Positions 30,442 to 39,608 of a DNA stretch of 64,000 bases are shown in pieces. The notes under the pieces were generated by a model. The model searched no databases, was not told the DNA's origin, and worked only from the letters and a program-made list of their open reading frames with translations. The stretch covers positions 3,779,001-3,843,000 of the forward strand of contig NZ_CP104205.1 in NCBI RefSeq assembly GCF_025244665.1, given 5' to 3'. The translations under genes and the position numbers were made by a program. Source of the stretch: Maribacter litopenaei. Lineage in GTDB: Bacteria; Bacteroidota; Bacteroidia; Flavobacteriales; Flavobacteriaceae. Numbering within the stretch: position 1 is the stretch's first letter; the number at the start of each line of letters is the position of its first letter.

Positions 30442-31447
30442 TTAGCTATTAACCGCACTGAGGGCTTCTCGTATTTTACCGTCCAATTCATCCAATAATT
30501 ACGGGTTGTCCAATAATAGGGTTTTGACGGCATCCCTACCTTGTCCTAATTTGGTGTCCCCATAACTGAACCAAGAACCACTTTTCTTAATGATTTCATA
30601 TTCCACACCAAGGTCAATGATTTCTCCCACCTTGGAGATACCTTCTCCGTACATTATATCGAACTCGGTAGTTCTAAATGGAGGCGCAACCTTATTTTTT
30701 ACCACTTTTACACGGGTCTTGTTTCCTTGAATATTGCCATCGGTATCTTTGATTTGGGTGGAACGTCTTATGTCTAAACGAACGGAGGCATAAAACTTTA
30801 GGGCATTACCACCCGTTGTAGTTTCGGATTTCCGAACATCACCCCAATTTTCTCTCGCAATTGGTTAATGAAAATAACGGTACATCGAGTCTTGCTAATG
30901 GAGCTTGTTAATTTTCTCAAAGCCTGTGACATCAATCTTGCATGCAAACCCATCTTAGAATCCCCCATTTCTCCTTCTATTTCACTCTTGGGTGTCAACG
31001 CGGCCACAGAATCTACAATTACAATATCAATGGCACCTGAACGGATCAAATTATCGGCAATTTCCAATGCTTGCTCACCGTTGTCCGGTTGTGATATAAT
31101 AAGATTGTCAATATCAACCCCTAGTTTTTTGGCATAAAAACGGTCAAAAGCATGTTCCGCATCTATAAAGGCAGCAATACCTCCTTTTTCTCGGGCCTCT
31201 GCAATAGCATGTAAGGTTAGGGTCGTTTTACCCGAAGATTCCGGCCCATATATTTCAATAACCCTACCTCTAGGGTATCCTCCAACTCCCAAAGCTATAT
31301 CAAGTCCTAAGGACCTGAAGGAATTACCTCTACATCTTCAACAACACTGTCCCCCATCTTCATCACAGTGCCTTTTCCATAGGTCTTATCTAGCTTGTCA
31401 AGGGTTAGTTTTAGGGCTTTTAATTTGGCTTCTTTTTCGGAACTCAT
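30442..31447 (-). CDS. recA: recombinase A (two frameshifts and one nonsense change in the read)
   Basis: Homologous recombination and SOS protein, 335 residues restored. Walker [10 protein letters not shown], the [19 protein letters not shown] segment and [14 protein letters not shown] are intact. Breaks: near 31311 (GLDIALG resumes after one base), near 30821 (AATCCGAAAC; CCGGAAAC gives [17 protein letters not shown]), and TAA at 30499-30501 (CCGTAA for [22 protein letters not shown]). The real stop is at 30442. With all three corrected the protein matches RecA throughout, so a real null allele is very unlikely. Confidence 0.96.
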
Positions 31448-31669
31448 CGTGTATTTTTTAGGAATGCTAAATTAGTGTTTCTTTTCTTAAAAAAGAATAT
31501 TCACTTTCATTACGCAACCTTTTGTCACTTTTTCTATCTAATTGAAAAACACGAGTACAAAACATGATTTTGTTCGTTGTTTTTAGTGTCACTGGTTTCA
31601 ATGGTCATTTCCTTTATATAAACTAACTCAAGTAATGCTGTGAAGAGGAAAAGCAGGAATGGCCAAATA

Positions 31670-31698
31670 AAAAGTCCCGATAATTCGGGACTTTTTTT
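31670..31698. terminator. orphan hairpin terminator between divergent recA and trhO
   Basis: Stem AAAAGTCCCGA / TCGGGACTTTT with a 4-base loop and T-runs on both strands. No annotated gene ends here: recA is transcribed away on one side and trhO on the other. It may end a small RNA made from 31450-31670. Confidence 0.75.
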
Positions 31699-31734
31699 GT
31701 GATACATCCATCCCTACCTTCCTAAAGGAATTTG

Positions 31735-31742
31735 TATCTTTG
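31735..31742 (+). promoter_or_regulatory. TATCTTTG promoter element of trhO
   Basis: Exact TAnnTTTG match 36 bases before the trhO ATG. No convincing -33 element. Confidence 0.55.
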
Positions 31743-31778
31743 CCGCTCAAAATTTGTTAACTTAACTATTAGTATAGC

Positions 31779-32810
31779 ATGCAACTGTACAATACCTTAA
31801 GTGCAAAGGAAAGAGCTGCCCTTATTGAAGAGGCGGGTCAAGAACGCTTGACTATATCTTTCTATAAATATGCACACATTGGCAATCCTGCCATTTTTAG
31901 AAATCATTTGTTTATACATTGGAACGAATTGGACGTATTAGGGCGCATTTATGTAGCCCATGAGGGAATTAATGCCCAATTGTCCGTTCCCGCGGAAAAT
32001 TTTAGACAGTTCAAGGAATTCTTGGACAGTATTACGTTTTTGGAAAATGTTCGTTTGAATATTGCTATAGAACAGGATAACATGTCCTTCCTAAAATTAA
32101 AGGTAAAGATCCGGCAAAAGATCCTGGCCGATGGTCTTAACGACAAGACCTTTGACGTAACGAACAAAGGGGTCCATGTAAATGCAGAGAAATTCAATGA
32201 ACTTATCGAAGACCCGGATACGGTGTTGGTAGATATGAGAAACCATTATGAAAGTGAAATAGGACATTTTAAAAATGCCATTACCCCTGATGTGGATACT
32301 TTTCGAGACTCCCTTGATATTATAGAAAGGGACTTACATAATCATAAAGAGGATAAGAAATTGGTCATGTACTGCACAGGAGGTATCCGTTGTGAAAAGG
32401 CCAGCGCCTATTACAAACACAAAGGTTTTAAACAAGTATACCAATTGGAGGGTGGCATTATTGAATATGCAAGACAAGTGGAGCAGCAGAAGCTTGAGAA
32501 CAAGTTTGTAGGCAAGAATTTTGTTTTCGACCATAGAAGAGGCGAACGGATAAGTGATCATATCATTTCTCAATGTCACCAATGTGGAGAACCCTGCGAC
32601 GATCATGTAAACTGCGCCAACGAGGCCTGTCATCTTTTATTCATACAATGTAAAAAGTGTGCCGAAAAAATGAACAATTGTTGTTCTGATCATTGCATGG
32701 AAATCCATGCATTACCGTATGAGGAACAAAAAGCATTAAGAAAGGGCAAGGTCGTTAGCAATAAGATTTTTAAAAAGGGCAGATCGGAAGTCCTAAAGTT
32801 CAAGAGGTAA
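31779..32810 (+). CDS. trhO: tRNA uridine(34) hydroxylase, rhodanese-type
   Basis: A 343-residue protein of the YceA/TrhO family, which hydroxylates U34 of certain tRNAs in an oxygen-dependent way. The N-terminal acylphosphatase-like part holds HIGNPAIFRNHLFIHWNELDVLGRIYVAHEGINAQ. The rhodanese domain has the active-site cysteine in VMYCTGGIRCEKASAYYKHKGF. A C-terminal Cys-rich zinc-like region follows (CHQCGEPC, CANEAC, CKKC, CCSDHC). The frame is intact. Confidence 0.93.
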   Translation: MQLYNTLSAKERAALIEEAGQERLTISFYKYAHIGNPAIFRNHLFIHWNELDVLGRIYVAHEGINAQLSVPAENFRQFKEFLDSITFLENVRLNIAIEQDNMSFLKLKVKIRQKILADGLNDKTFDVTNKGVHVNAEKFNELIEDPDTVLVDMRNHYESEIGHFKNAITPDVDTFRDSLDIIERDLHNHKEDKKLVMYCTGGIRCEKASAYYKHKGFKQVYQLEGGIIEYARQVEQQKLENKFVGKNFVFDHRRGERISDHIISQCHQCGEPCDDHVNCANEACHLLFIQCKKCAEKMNNCCSDHCMEIHALPYEEQKALRKGKVVSNKIFKKGRSEVLKFKR

Positions 32811-32963
32811 TCCCTAAGCGCTAGCCTTTGATTTTGTATTCCACCTTTATTGCGAATAAAGAGCACTTTTTTTCGCACATAATTTCATTATCTTTACAAG
32901 AAGATTTTTTATAAACCTAGTTTGGGGAATCCTTTGGGATTTTGCCAAATCAATATATAAAAT

Positions 32964-34145
32964 ATGGGTTGTAGTAGTTGTTCTACCGGTAAGGATGGAC
33001 AACCAAAGGGATGCAAGAATAACGGTACTTGCGGTACAGATGGTTGCAATAAATTAACTGTTTTTGATTGGCTTTCAAATATGTCGCTTCCCAGCGGAGA
33101 GCGTCCATTTGATTATGTAGAGGTGCGTTTTAAAAACAGTAGAAAAGAATTCTTCAAAAATACGGAAAACCTTACCCTTTCTATTGGGGATGTAGTCGCC
33201 ACTCAAGCGCAAGCGGGGCATGACATCGGTATGGTCACACTTACAGGTGAGCTAGTACGTGTGCAGATGAAACGAAAGAAAATAGATCCTGCAAAGGAAG
33301 AACTCCCAAAAATCTACAGAAAGGCCACTCAAAAAGACATTGATATTTGGCAAAAATGTAGGAACCGGGAAGAAGAGATAAAAAAGCGGTTCAGGGAAAT
33401 CGCCATCATATTGAAGCTACAAATGAAGATTTCCGATGTTGAGTTTCAGGGTGATGGTTCCAAAGCCACATTCTATTATACCGCTGAGGACCGAGTGGAC
33501 TTTCGTCAATTGATAAAGGATATGGCCAAGGCCTTTGGTATTCGAATAGAAATGCGACAGATTGGTTACAGACAGGAAGCGCAGCGATTAGGCGGTATCG
33601 GGTCTTGCGGAAGGGAATTATGCTGCTCCACATGGCTTACAGATTTTAGGTCTGTAAGTACATCGGCCGCGCGGTATCAACAACTTTCCCTTAATCCTCA
33701 AAAATTGGCAGGACAATGTGGCAAACTAAAGTGCTGTCTCAATTATGAATTAGATGTCTATTTGGACGCCCTAAAGGATTTCCCCGCTCAGGACAGCAAG
33801 CTACTCACCGAAAAAGGGCTTGCCTTCTGCCAAAAAACGGATATTTTTAAAGAGCTGCTATGGTTTTCCTATAAGGACGAACCGGCCAATTGGCATGTGC
33901 TTTCCAAAGACCAAGTGAACGAAATCTTGGAAAAGAACAGGAAGAAGGAAAAAGTTCCAAGCCTTGAAGTTTATGCGGCGGACAATATAACAGAGGAAAA
34001 GGTAGTTTTTGAAAATGTAGTGGGTCAAGATAGCCTTACAAGATTTGATCGGCCAAAGAAAAAATCCAAGGGCAATAGGAACCGCAATAGAAATAAGAAC
34101 ACAAATAAGAACAGAAAACGAAATAGGAGCAAAAACAATGCGTAG
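32964..34145 (+). CDS. PSP1-domain protein, RicT/YaaT-like
   Basis: A 393-residue protein with an N-terminal Cys-rich stretch (GCSSCSTG, CKNNGTCGTDGCN), the PSP1 core (VEVRFKNSRKEFF, ATFYYTAEDRVDFRQLIKDMAKAF, LGGIGSCGRELCCSTWL, AGQCGKLKCCLNYE) and a basic C-terminal tail rich in Asn, Lys and Arg (residues about 365-393). The core cysteines match RicT, which in Bacillus forms a 4Fe-4S complex guiding RNase Y. The basic tail suggests RNA or DNA contact (inference). It overlaps gldH by eight bases. Confidence 0.9.
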   Translation: MGCSSCSTGKDGQPKGCKNNGTCGTDGCNKLTVFDWLSNMSLPSGERPFDYVEVRFKNSRKEFFKNTENLTLSIGDVVATQAQAGHDIGMVTLTGELVRVQMKRKKIDPAKEELPKIYRKATQKDIDIWQKCRNREEEIKKRFREIAIILKLQMKISDVEFQGDGSKATFYYTAEDRVDFRQLIKDMAKAFGIRIEMRQIGYRQEAQRLGGIGSCGRELCCSTWLTDFRSVSTSAARYQQLSLNPQKLAGQCGKLKCCLNYELDVYLDALKDFPAQDSKLLTEKGLAFCQKTDIFKELLWFSYKDEPANWHVLSKDQVNEILEKNRKKEKVPSLEVYAADNITEEKVVFENVVGQDSLTRFDRPKKKSKGNRNRNRNKNTNKNRKRNRSKNNA

Positions 34146-34623
34146 CTATATTTTTTTAGTGTTTACCATTGCCTTTCTCTCTTCATGTAATACCAATGTG
34201 GTAACCTCTGAATATAAGAGCCTAAATGGGGCGGTTTGGAACAAGGACGAAATTCTACAGTTCAATTTTTCAAAATTGGATACAGTTCAGGCATACCACA
34301 TGTTCATTAATGTGCGAAATGACGATACTTTCCCGTATAGCAACTTGTTTTTGATTACTTCCCTTAGTACCCCTGATGGTGAAGTACTTCAGGATACTTT
34401 GGAATACAACATGGCATTGCGAGATGGAACTTGGTTGGGAAAAGGATCAGGAAGTTTAAAGGAAAACAAATTATGGTATAAAGAAAACATCGTTTTTCCC
34501 ACTTCTGGCGTATATACCTTAGAAGTTTCGCATGCAATGCGAAAAAATGGTAATGTTCAAGGTGTGATTTCTTTGGAAGGTATTACCGATGTCGGTCTTG
34601 AAATAACAAAAAGTAATCCTTAG
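34138..34623 (+). CDS. gldH: gliding motility lipoprotein GldH
   Basis: A 161-residue lipoprotein of the gliding apparatus. Signal peptide MRSYIFLVFTIAFLSSC ends in the lipobox, followed by NTNVVTSEYKSLNGAVWNKDE, FINVRNDDTFPYSNLFLI and the C-terminal GVYTLEVSHAMRKN, ISLEGITDVGLEI, all typical of GldH. The start codon lies inside the last codons of the ricT-like gene, so translation is coupled, and the PBP1A gene follows four bases after the stop. With sprE it marks the organism as a gliding flavobacterium or a close relative. Confidence 0.9.
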   Translation: MRSYIFLVFTIAFLSSCNTNVVTSEYKSLNGAVWNKDEILQFNFSKLDTVQAYHMFINVRNDDTFPYSNLFLITSLSTPDGEVLQDTLEYNMALRDGTWLGKGSGSLKENKLWYKENIVFPTSGVYTLEVSHAMRKNGNVQGVISLEGITDVGLEITKSNP

Positions 34624-34627
34624 GCTC

Positions 34628-36971
34628 ATGGCAAAAACGGTAAAAAAGAAAAGTGAAACAAGCTTTTCCAAATATATCAAATGGTTCTCGGATACTGTTT
34701 GCATCCGGAGTGGCGTTCGTTGCTCTTATCTTTCTCTCGGCCTCATGGGGTTTCTTTGGAGAACTGCCACCCTATGAGTATTTGGAAAACCCACAAACCA
34801 ATTTGGCCTCACAAATTATCTCTTCCGATGGTGAGCTCTTGGGAAAATTTTATTTGGACGATAACCGTACGGATGTAAAGTATGAGGATTTACCGGAGAA
34901 TTTGGTAAACGCCTTGGTGGCCACAGAGGATGCTAGGTTTCAGGACCATTCCGGTATTGATTTTAGAGGAACTGTACGGGCTTTTTTCTTTTTGGGAACC
35001 AGGGGAGGTGCAAGTACTATAAGTCAGCAATTGGCCGAGACAGCTTTTTGTGGGTGTTCGATCCAGGAGCAAATTAGATGCATTAAAACAAAAAGTAAAG
35101 GAATGGGTGTTGGCCACTCGGTTGGAGCGAAGCTACACCAAAGAGGAAATCATAAGTATGTATTTTAATATTTATGATTTTGGAAACAATGCCGATGGTA
35201 TCCGTTCCGCGGCGAGAATATATTTTGGCAAGGAGCCCAAAGATTTAAAAATTGAGGAATCAGCCATGTTGGTGGGGATGTTCAAAAATTCCTCGCTCTT
35301 CAATCCCTTGAGAAGGGAACAAATGGTGAAAGACCGCAGGGATGTTGTTTTGTCACAAATGGCGAAATACGATTATATTACTGAGCGGGAGAAAGATTCC
35401 CTGCAGGCCCTAAAAATGGATATTAATTACAACCCTGAGAACCATAGGGAAGGGCTGGCCACGTATTTTAGAATGTACCTTCAGCGTTTTATGAAGGATT
35501 GGATTGACAATAATCCTAAACCCGCCTTACCAGGGGAACGTGATAAATGGAATATCTACTTAGATGGCCTAAAGATTTATACTACCATAGATTCCAAAAT
35601 GCAGGCGAATGCAGAGGAGGCCGTATATGCCCATATGGCCAATCTTCAAGCGGAATTTTTTAATCAGAATACCAAAGAGAGAAATGCAACAACCCCGTTC
35701 TCAGACATTACACCGGAAGAAACGGAGAATATCATGGAACGTGCCATGAAAAATTCGGATCGGTGGAGGGAAATGAAGGCCGCTGGTAAATCTGAAGAAG
35801 AAATAAGAAATTCCTTTTCCCAAAAAACAGAGATGACGGTTTTTGATTGGAAAAGCGAAACTAGGGAAAAGGACACTATTATGACGCCATTAGATTCCAT
35901 TAGATATTACAAAACTTTTTTAAGGGCGGCCATGATGTCCATGGAGCCTCAAACTGGCCACGTAAAGGCTTGGGTAGGAGGCATCAATTACAAACATTTT
36001 CAATATGACAATGTGATTCAAGGGGCTAGACAGGTAGGATCTACGTTTAAGCCTTTTGTGTATGCTGCGGCCATTGATCAATTACGCCTATCGCCTTGTG
36101 AAAAATTGCCGGACACCCAATATTGTATTGAAGCTGGTAAACATGGCAATATGGAAGCATGGTGCCCACGAAACTCCGATTTTAAGTATACAGGGGAAGA
36201 AATGACCCTAAAACATGCCCTGGCCAATTCAGTGAACACTGTAACAGCGCAATTAATTGATAAAGTGGACCGAAATCAGTAGTCGCCATCGCCAAAAACT
36301 TGGGAATGTCAGGCGATGTTCCTGAAGTACCTTCTATTGCCTTGGGTACTTTGGATGCCAATATTTATGATATGGTAGGGGCCTATGGTGCTTTTGCGAA
36401 CCAGGGAGTGTATGTAAAACCCGTTATGGTAACGAGAATTGAGGATAAAAATGGAACGGTACTTTACGAATATGTTCCTGAAACTAAAGATGTCTTAAGT
36501 AAGGAAGTATCATACGCTATGATCGATTTAATGAAAGGCGTAACTCAAGGAGGGTCTGGAACGCGATTAAGACATTCCTACAATAAAAACAATACGGTTT
36601 ATAAAGAAATTATCACTGGGTATCCGTATGAATTGACCAATCCTATTGCCGGTAAAACAGGAACCACACAAAACAATAGTGATGGTTGGTTTATGGGTAT
36701 GGTTCCCAATTTGGTCACTGGTGTTTGGGTAGGCGGTGAAGAGCGTTCCATCCATTTTAAAAATATCCTCTATGGTCAAGGTGCTTCTATGGCATTACCC
36801 ATTTGGGGTTTGTATATGAAAAAGAATTATGAGAATGAGGATCTAGGGGTATCCAAAGATGATTTCGAAGAACCGGAGGACATGACTATCATAACGGATT
36901 GTACCGAGTTTGTGGATGATCAGCAAAAGGATTTAGAAATTGAGGATGACTTGGATGATCTAGATTTTTAA
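34628..36971 (+). CDS. penicillin-binding protein 1A, bifunctional (three frame errors)
   Basis: Class A PBP of about 780 residues restored: short cytoplasmic tail, membrane helix, GT51 transglycosylase (ATEDARFQDHSGIDFRG; GGASTISQQLA) and transpeptidase with SxxK (GSTFKPF), SxN (NSVNTVTAQL) and KTG (GKTGTTQNNSDGWFMG). Frame breaks: 34687 (CTCGGAT for CCGGAT), 35035 (CCGAGAC for CCGGAC) and 36269 (CCGAAAT for CCGGAAAT). Each repair joins the next frame cleanly, for example LFVGVRSRSKLDALKQKVKEW. It polymerises and cross-links peptidoglycan. It starts four bases after gldH. Confidence 0.93.
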
Positions 36972-36996
36972 GAAAAGGAAACAGGTATTAAATTTT

Positions 36997-37032
36997 AAAA
37001 AAGCCCCGGTAATGACTGGGGCTTTTTATTTT
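36997..37032 (+). terminator. terminator after PBP1A
   Basis: 10-bp stem AAAAAGCCCC / GGGGCTTTTT with an 11-base loop, then TATTTTTTT. It closes the ricT-gldH-PBP operon. Confidence 0.9.
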
Positions 37033-37080
37033 TTTCAATTTAAAAGCGTTATTTTAGTAATATGACATTTAAAGGTTGGT

Positions 37081-37782
37081 ATGATTAGAAAAACGGTATC
37101 AAATGTTGAAGAGGCTCTAAAAGGTGTAAAGGATGGAATGACCTTTATGCTTGGGGGATTTGGATTATGCGGAATCCCTGAAAAAGCAATTGCAGAGTTA
37201 GTAAGATTGGGTATAAAGGATATCACTTGTATTTCCAATAATGCTGGCGTAGATGATTTTGGGTTGGGACTCTTGCTTCAGAAACATCAAGTAAAAAAAA
37301 TGATTTCTTCCTATGTAGGTGAGAATGACGAGTTTGAAAGACAAATGCTCAGTGGGGAATTGGAAGTGGAGTTAACCCCACAAGGAACCTTAGCCGAAAA
37401 GTGTAGGGCAGCTCAGGGAGGTTTCCCTGCATTTTTTACGCCTGCAGGCTATGGTACCGAAGTAGCGGAGGGTAAGGAGACTAGGGAGTTTAATGGTAAA
37501 ATGTATGTGTTGGAAGAGGCCTTTAAAGCGGACTTTGCCTTTGTAAAAGCATGGAAGGGGGATGAGGCCGGCAACCTAATTTTTAAAGGAACCGCAAGAA
37601 ACTTTAATCCGTGTATGTGCGGTGCTGCTGGTATAACCGTAGCTGAGGTGGAGGAATTGTTGCCCGCCGGTTCCTTAGACCCTAATCAGATTCATGTACC
37701 TGGAATTTTCGTTCAGCGAATATTTAAAGGGGAAGGGTATGAAAAACGAATTGAACAAAGAACCGTAAGAAAAAGAGCATAA
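37081..37782 (+). CDS. scoA: 3-oxoacid CoA-transferase subunit A
   Basis: A 233-residue alpha subunit of succinyl-CoA:3-ketoacid CoA-transferase. Family features: [52 protein letters not shown] and the conserved [13 protein letters not shown]. With subunit B it moves CoA from succinyl-CoA to acetoacetate, so ketone bodies and some amino-acid products can enter central metabolism. The B gene starts two bases after this stop. Confidence 0.94.
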   Translation: MIRKTVSNVEEALKGVKDGMTFMLGGFGLCGIPEKAIAELVRLGIKDITCISNNAGVDDFGLGLLLQKHQVKKMISSYVGENDEFERQMLSGELEVELTPQGTLAEKCRAAQGGFPAFFTPAGYGTEVAEGKETREFNGKMYVLEEAFKADFAFVKAWKGDEAGNLIFKGTARNFNPCMCGAAGITVAEVEELLPAGSLDPNQIHVPGIFVQRIFKGEGYEKRIEQRTVRKRA

Positions 37783-37784
37783 AA

Positions 37785-38442
37785 ATGTTGGATAAAAACG
37801 GAATTGCTAAAAGAATTGCAATGGAGGTCAAGGATGGCTATTACGTTAATCTAGGTATTGGCATACCCACTTTGGTGGCAAACTTCGTACGAGACGATAT
37901 CAGTGTAGAGTTTCAGAGTGAAAATGGTGTATTGGGCATGGGCCCCTTTCCTTTTGAAGGAGAGGAGGATGCCGACATAATCAATGCCGGTAAGCAAACC
38001 ATTACTACATTGCCGGGAGCCTCCTTTTTTGATTCTGCAACTAGCTTTTCTATGATACGGGGCAAACATGTTGACCTTACCATTTTAGGTGCTATGGAAG
38101 TAGCGGAAAATGGGGATATTGCCAATTGGAAAATTCCCGGAAAAATGGTCAAAGGAATGGGTGGGGCCATGGATTTGGTATCTTCGGCGGAGGATATTAT
38201 CGTGGCGATGATGCATACCAATCGGGCAGGTGAATCCAAATTGTTAAAAAGGTGTACCCTTCCACTTACTGGAGTAAAGTGTGTAAAAAAGATAGTGACG
38301 AACCTTGCGGTTATTGAGATTGATCCTGAGGGCTTTATCTTACTGGAGCGTGCCCCAGGGGTATCGGTTGCGGATATAAAAGCGGCAACCGAAGGTACAT
38401 TGATTGTTGAAGGGGACATTCCGAGAAATGGACATATCCTAA
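37785..38442 (+). CDS. scoB: 3-oxoacid CoA-transferase subunit B (C-terminal frame error)
   Basis: Beta subunit, 218 residues restored. The catalytic glutamate is in SENGVLGMGPFP; GAMEVAENGDIANWKIPGK and PLTGVKCVKKIVTNLAVIEI are family stretches. As written the frame runs to 38531 with a non-homologous tail. CCGAGAAATG at 38421, read as CCGGAAATG, gives EGDIPEMDIS and a TAA at 38440-38442, the usual C-terminus. Confidence 0.93.
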
Positions 38443-38600
38443 TAAACCTAGGTCGCATTTCATCCATTAATTATACACTTCATTTTATTCACAACATTCG
38501 GGATAACTTCACAACAATAATGCGGTTTTAAGTAGACTATGTGCATATCTTTACGATATCGATATAAATAACCCAAAGTAAAAGCAAAACTTAACCTAAA

Positions 38601-38706
38601 ATGGATACCCAAAATTACATCCCCGAGAGAAGAAAAAGTGCAAGTATACCATAATGATTTTTTTAGTGGTTTTGTGCGATTGACAAAAAAGCTATTCATG
38701 CTATAG
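38601..38706 (+). CDS. hidden 34-residue small ORF with its own terminator
   Basis: ATG at 38601; the frame is broken by CCCCGAGAG near 38623. Reading CCCCGGAG gives MDTQNYIPGEEKVQVYHN followed by DFFSGFVRLTKKLFML and TAG at 38704-38706, 20 bases before a strong terminator. The restored peptide has an amphipathic, aromatic and basic C-terminal half that could lie on a membrane. It is invisible to ORF callers because of the frame error and size. No family recognised. Confidence 0.5.
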
Positions 38707-38724
38707 TCGATACCAAAAGAATAC

Positions 38725-38757
38725 AAAAGAGCAACTCCCCCAGGTTGCTCTTTTTTT
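38725..38757 (+). terminator. strong terminator after the small ORF
   Basis: Stem AGAGCAAC / GTTGCTCT with a C-rich 8-base loop and a seven-T run. It lies 20 bases after the 34-residue ORF and 280 bases after scoB. Confidence 0.88.
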
Positions 38758-38950
38758 ATGCTCTAAAATCACCTTTTGTTCAAAGGAGATAAACTTAATA
38801 TAGCCACAGAATTACCGAAAGGTAGATTTAACTTAATTCACAACATGTCATTAGGTTTTCGCCACAATTATTAAAATGTAAGAAAAAGATTACATATTAT
38901 TGAAGGGAAGTTTAAAGAGAATTCCAAATCACTCAAAAACTTAACCTACT

Positions 38951-39486
38951 ATGAAATCTTTATGGAGTTATCTTATACTACTCATATTGGTGGTTTCCTG
39001 TTCCAAAATTGAGATTAACAATGATCCCGTGATAGGAATATGGAAGAATAATGTCAAATCTGCAACCAATAGCAATCAACTGGTGGTGGATCAAGAAGAA
39101 TGGATTTTTAACGATGTATATCTTGGAAGGTTTCAAGGCTACAAAAAGGGAGAGATTGCTTTTTTTACAGATTTCAAGTGGGCTTTTGATGGAGAGAGGT
39201 ATACCATTTCATATCCTGGTACAGATTTTCCGAGAGGTAAAGGTCATAATGGTCAAGGAGGATGGAATGATATATTTGAACCATTTAACCGGAAAACCCT
39301 TTGCAATTAGGCAAAATTGAAAATATAATATTTGTTCAAACCCATATGTAACCGACATATTTTCAATCACAGATGAATCCAAACAAGTTCTAATGGAAGA
39401 TTCAAAATCCCATTTGGCATTTTTCACCACAGGATTTTTATGGCTTAAATGCTGTTTTCATTTTCAAAAGAACGGCCAAAACCTAG
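38951..39486 (+). CDS. lipocalin-like lipoprotein (C-terminal frame errors)
   Basis: Signal peptide and lipobox LILVVSC (Cys about 17), then a body opening with PVIGIWKN and YTISYPGTDF, the kind of strand pattern found in Bacteroidota lipocalin-like lipoproteins (G-x-W near the N-terminus). The first frame stops at 39310. Further frames carry DIFSITDESKQVLMEDSK and then DFYGLNAVFIFKRTAKT, ending in TAG at 39484-39486 just before a terminator, so the gene probably extends there with two frame errors. The first 120 residues are solid, the rest is inference. Confidence 0.6.
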
Positions 39487-39488
39487 AG

Positions 39489-39518
39489 AAGGAGCAAAGA
39501 GATTTGCTCCTTTTTTAT
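39489..39518 (+). terminator. terminator after the lipocalin-like gene
   Basis: Stem AAGGAGCAAA / TTTGCTCCTT with a 4-base loop and a T-run. It rules out the short frames that run across it. Confidence 0.88.
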
Positions 39519-39608
39519 TTACTGGCCAATATAGATATACCTTTAAATATGCCTATTTTTATAGTTACATACTAACCTGTATAATTCAAATTAAACATTC
39601 TCAATTCC

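Larger units (their letters stand above)
31448..31778. other. recA-trhO intergenic region
   Basis: 330 bases between divergent genes. It holds an orphan hairpin terminator (31670-31698) and a TAnnTTTG promoter element (31735-31742). No ORF with recognisable content was seen in 31448-31669. Confidence 0.5.
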
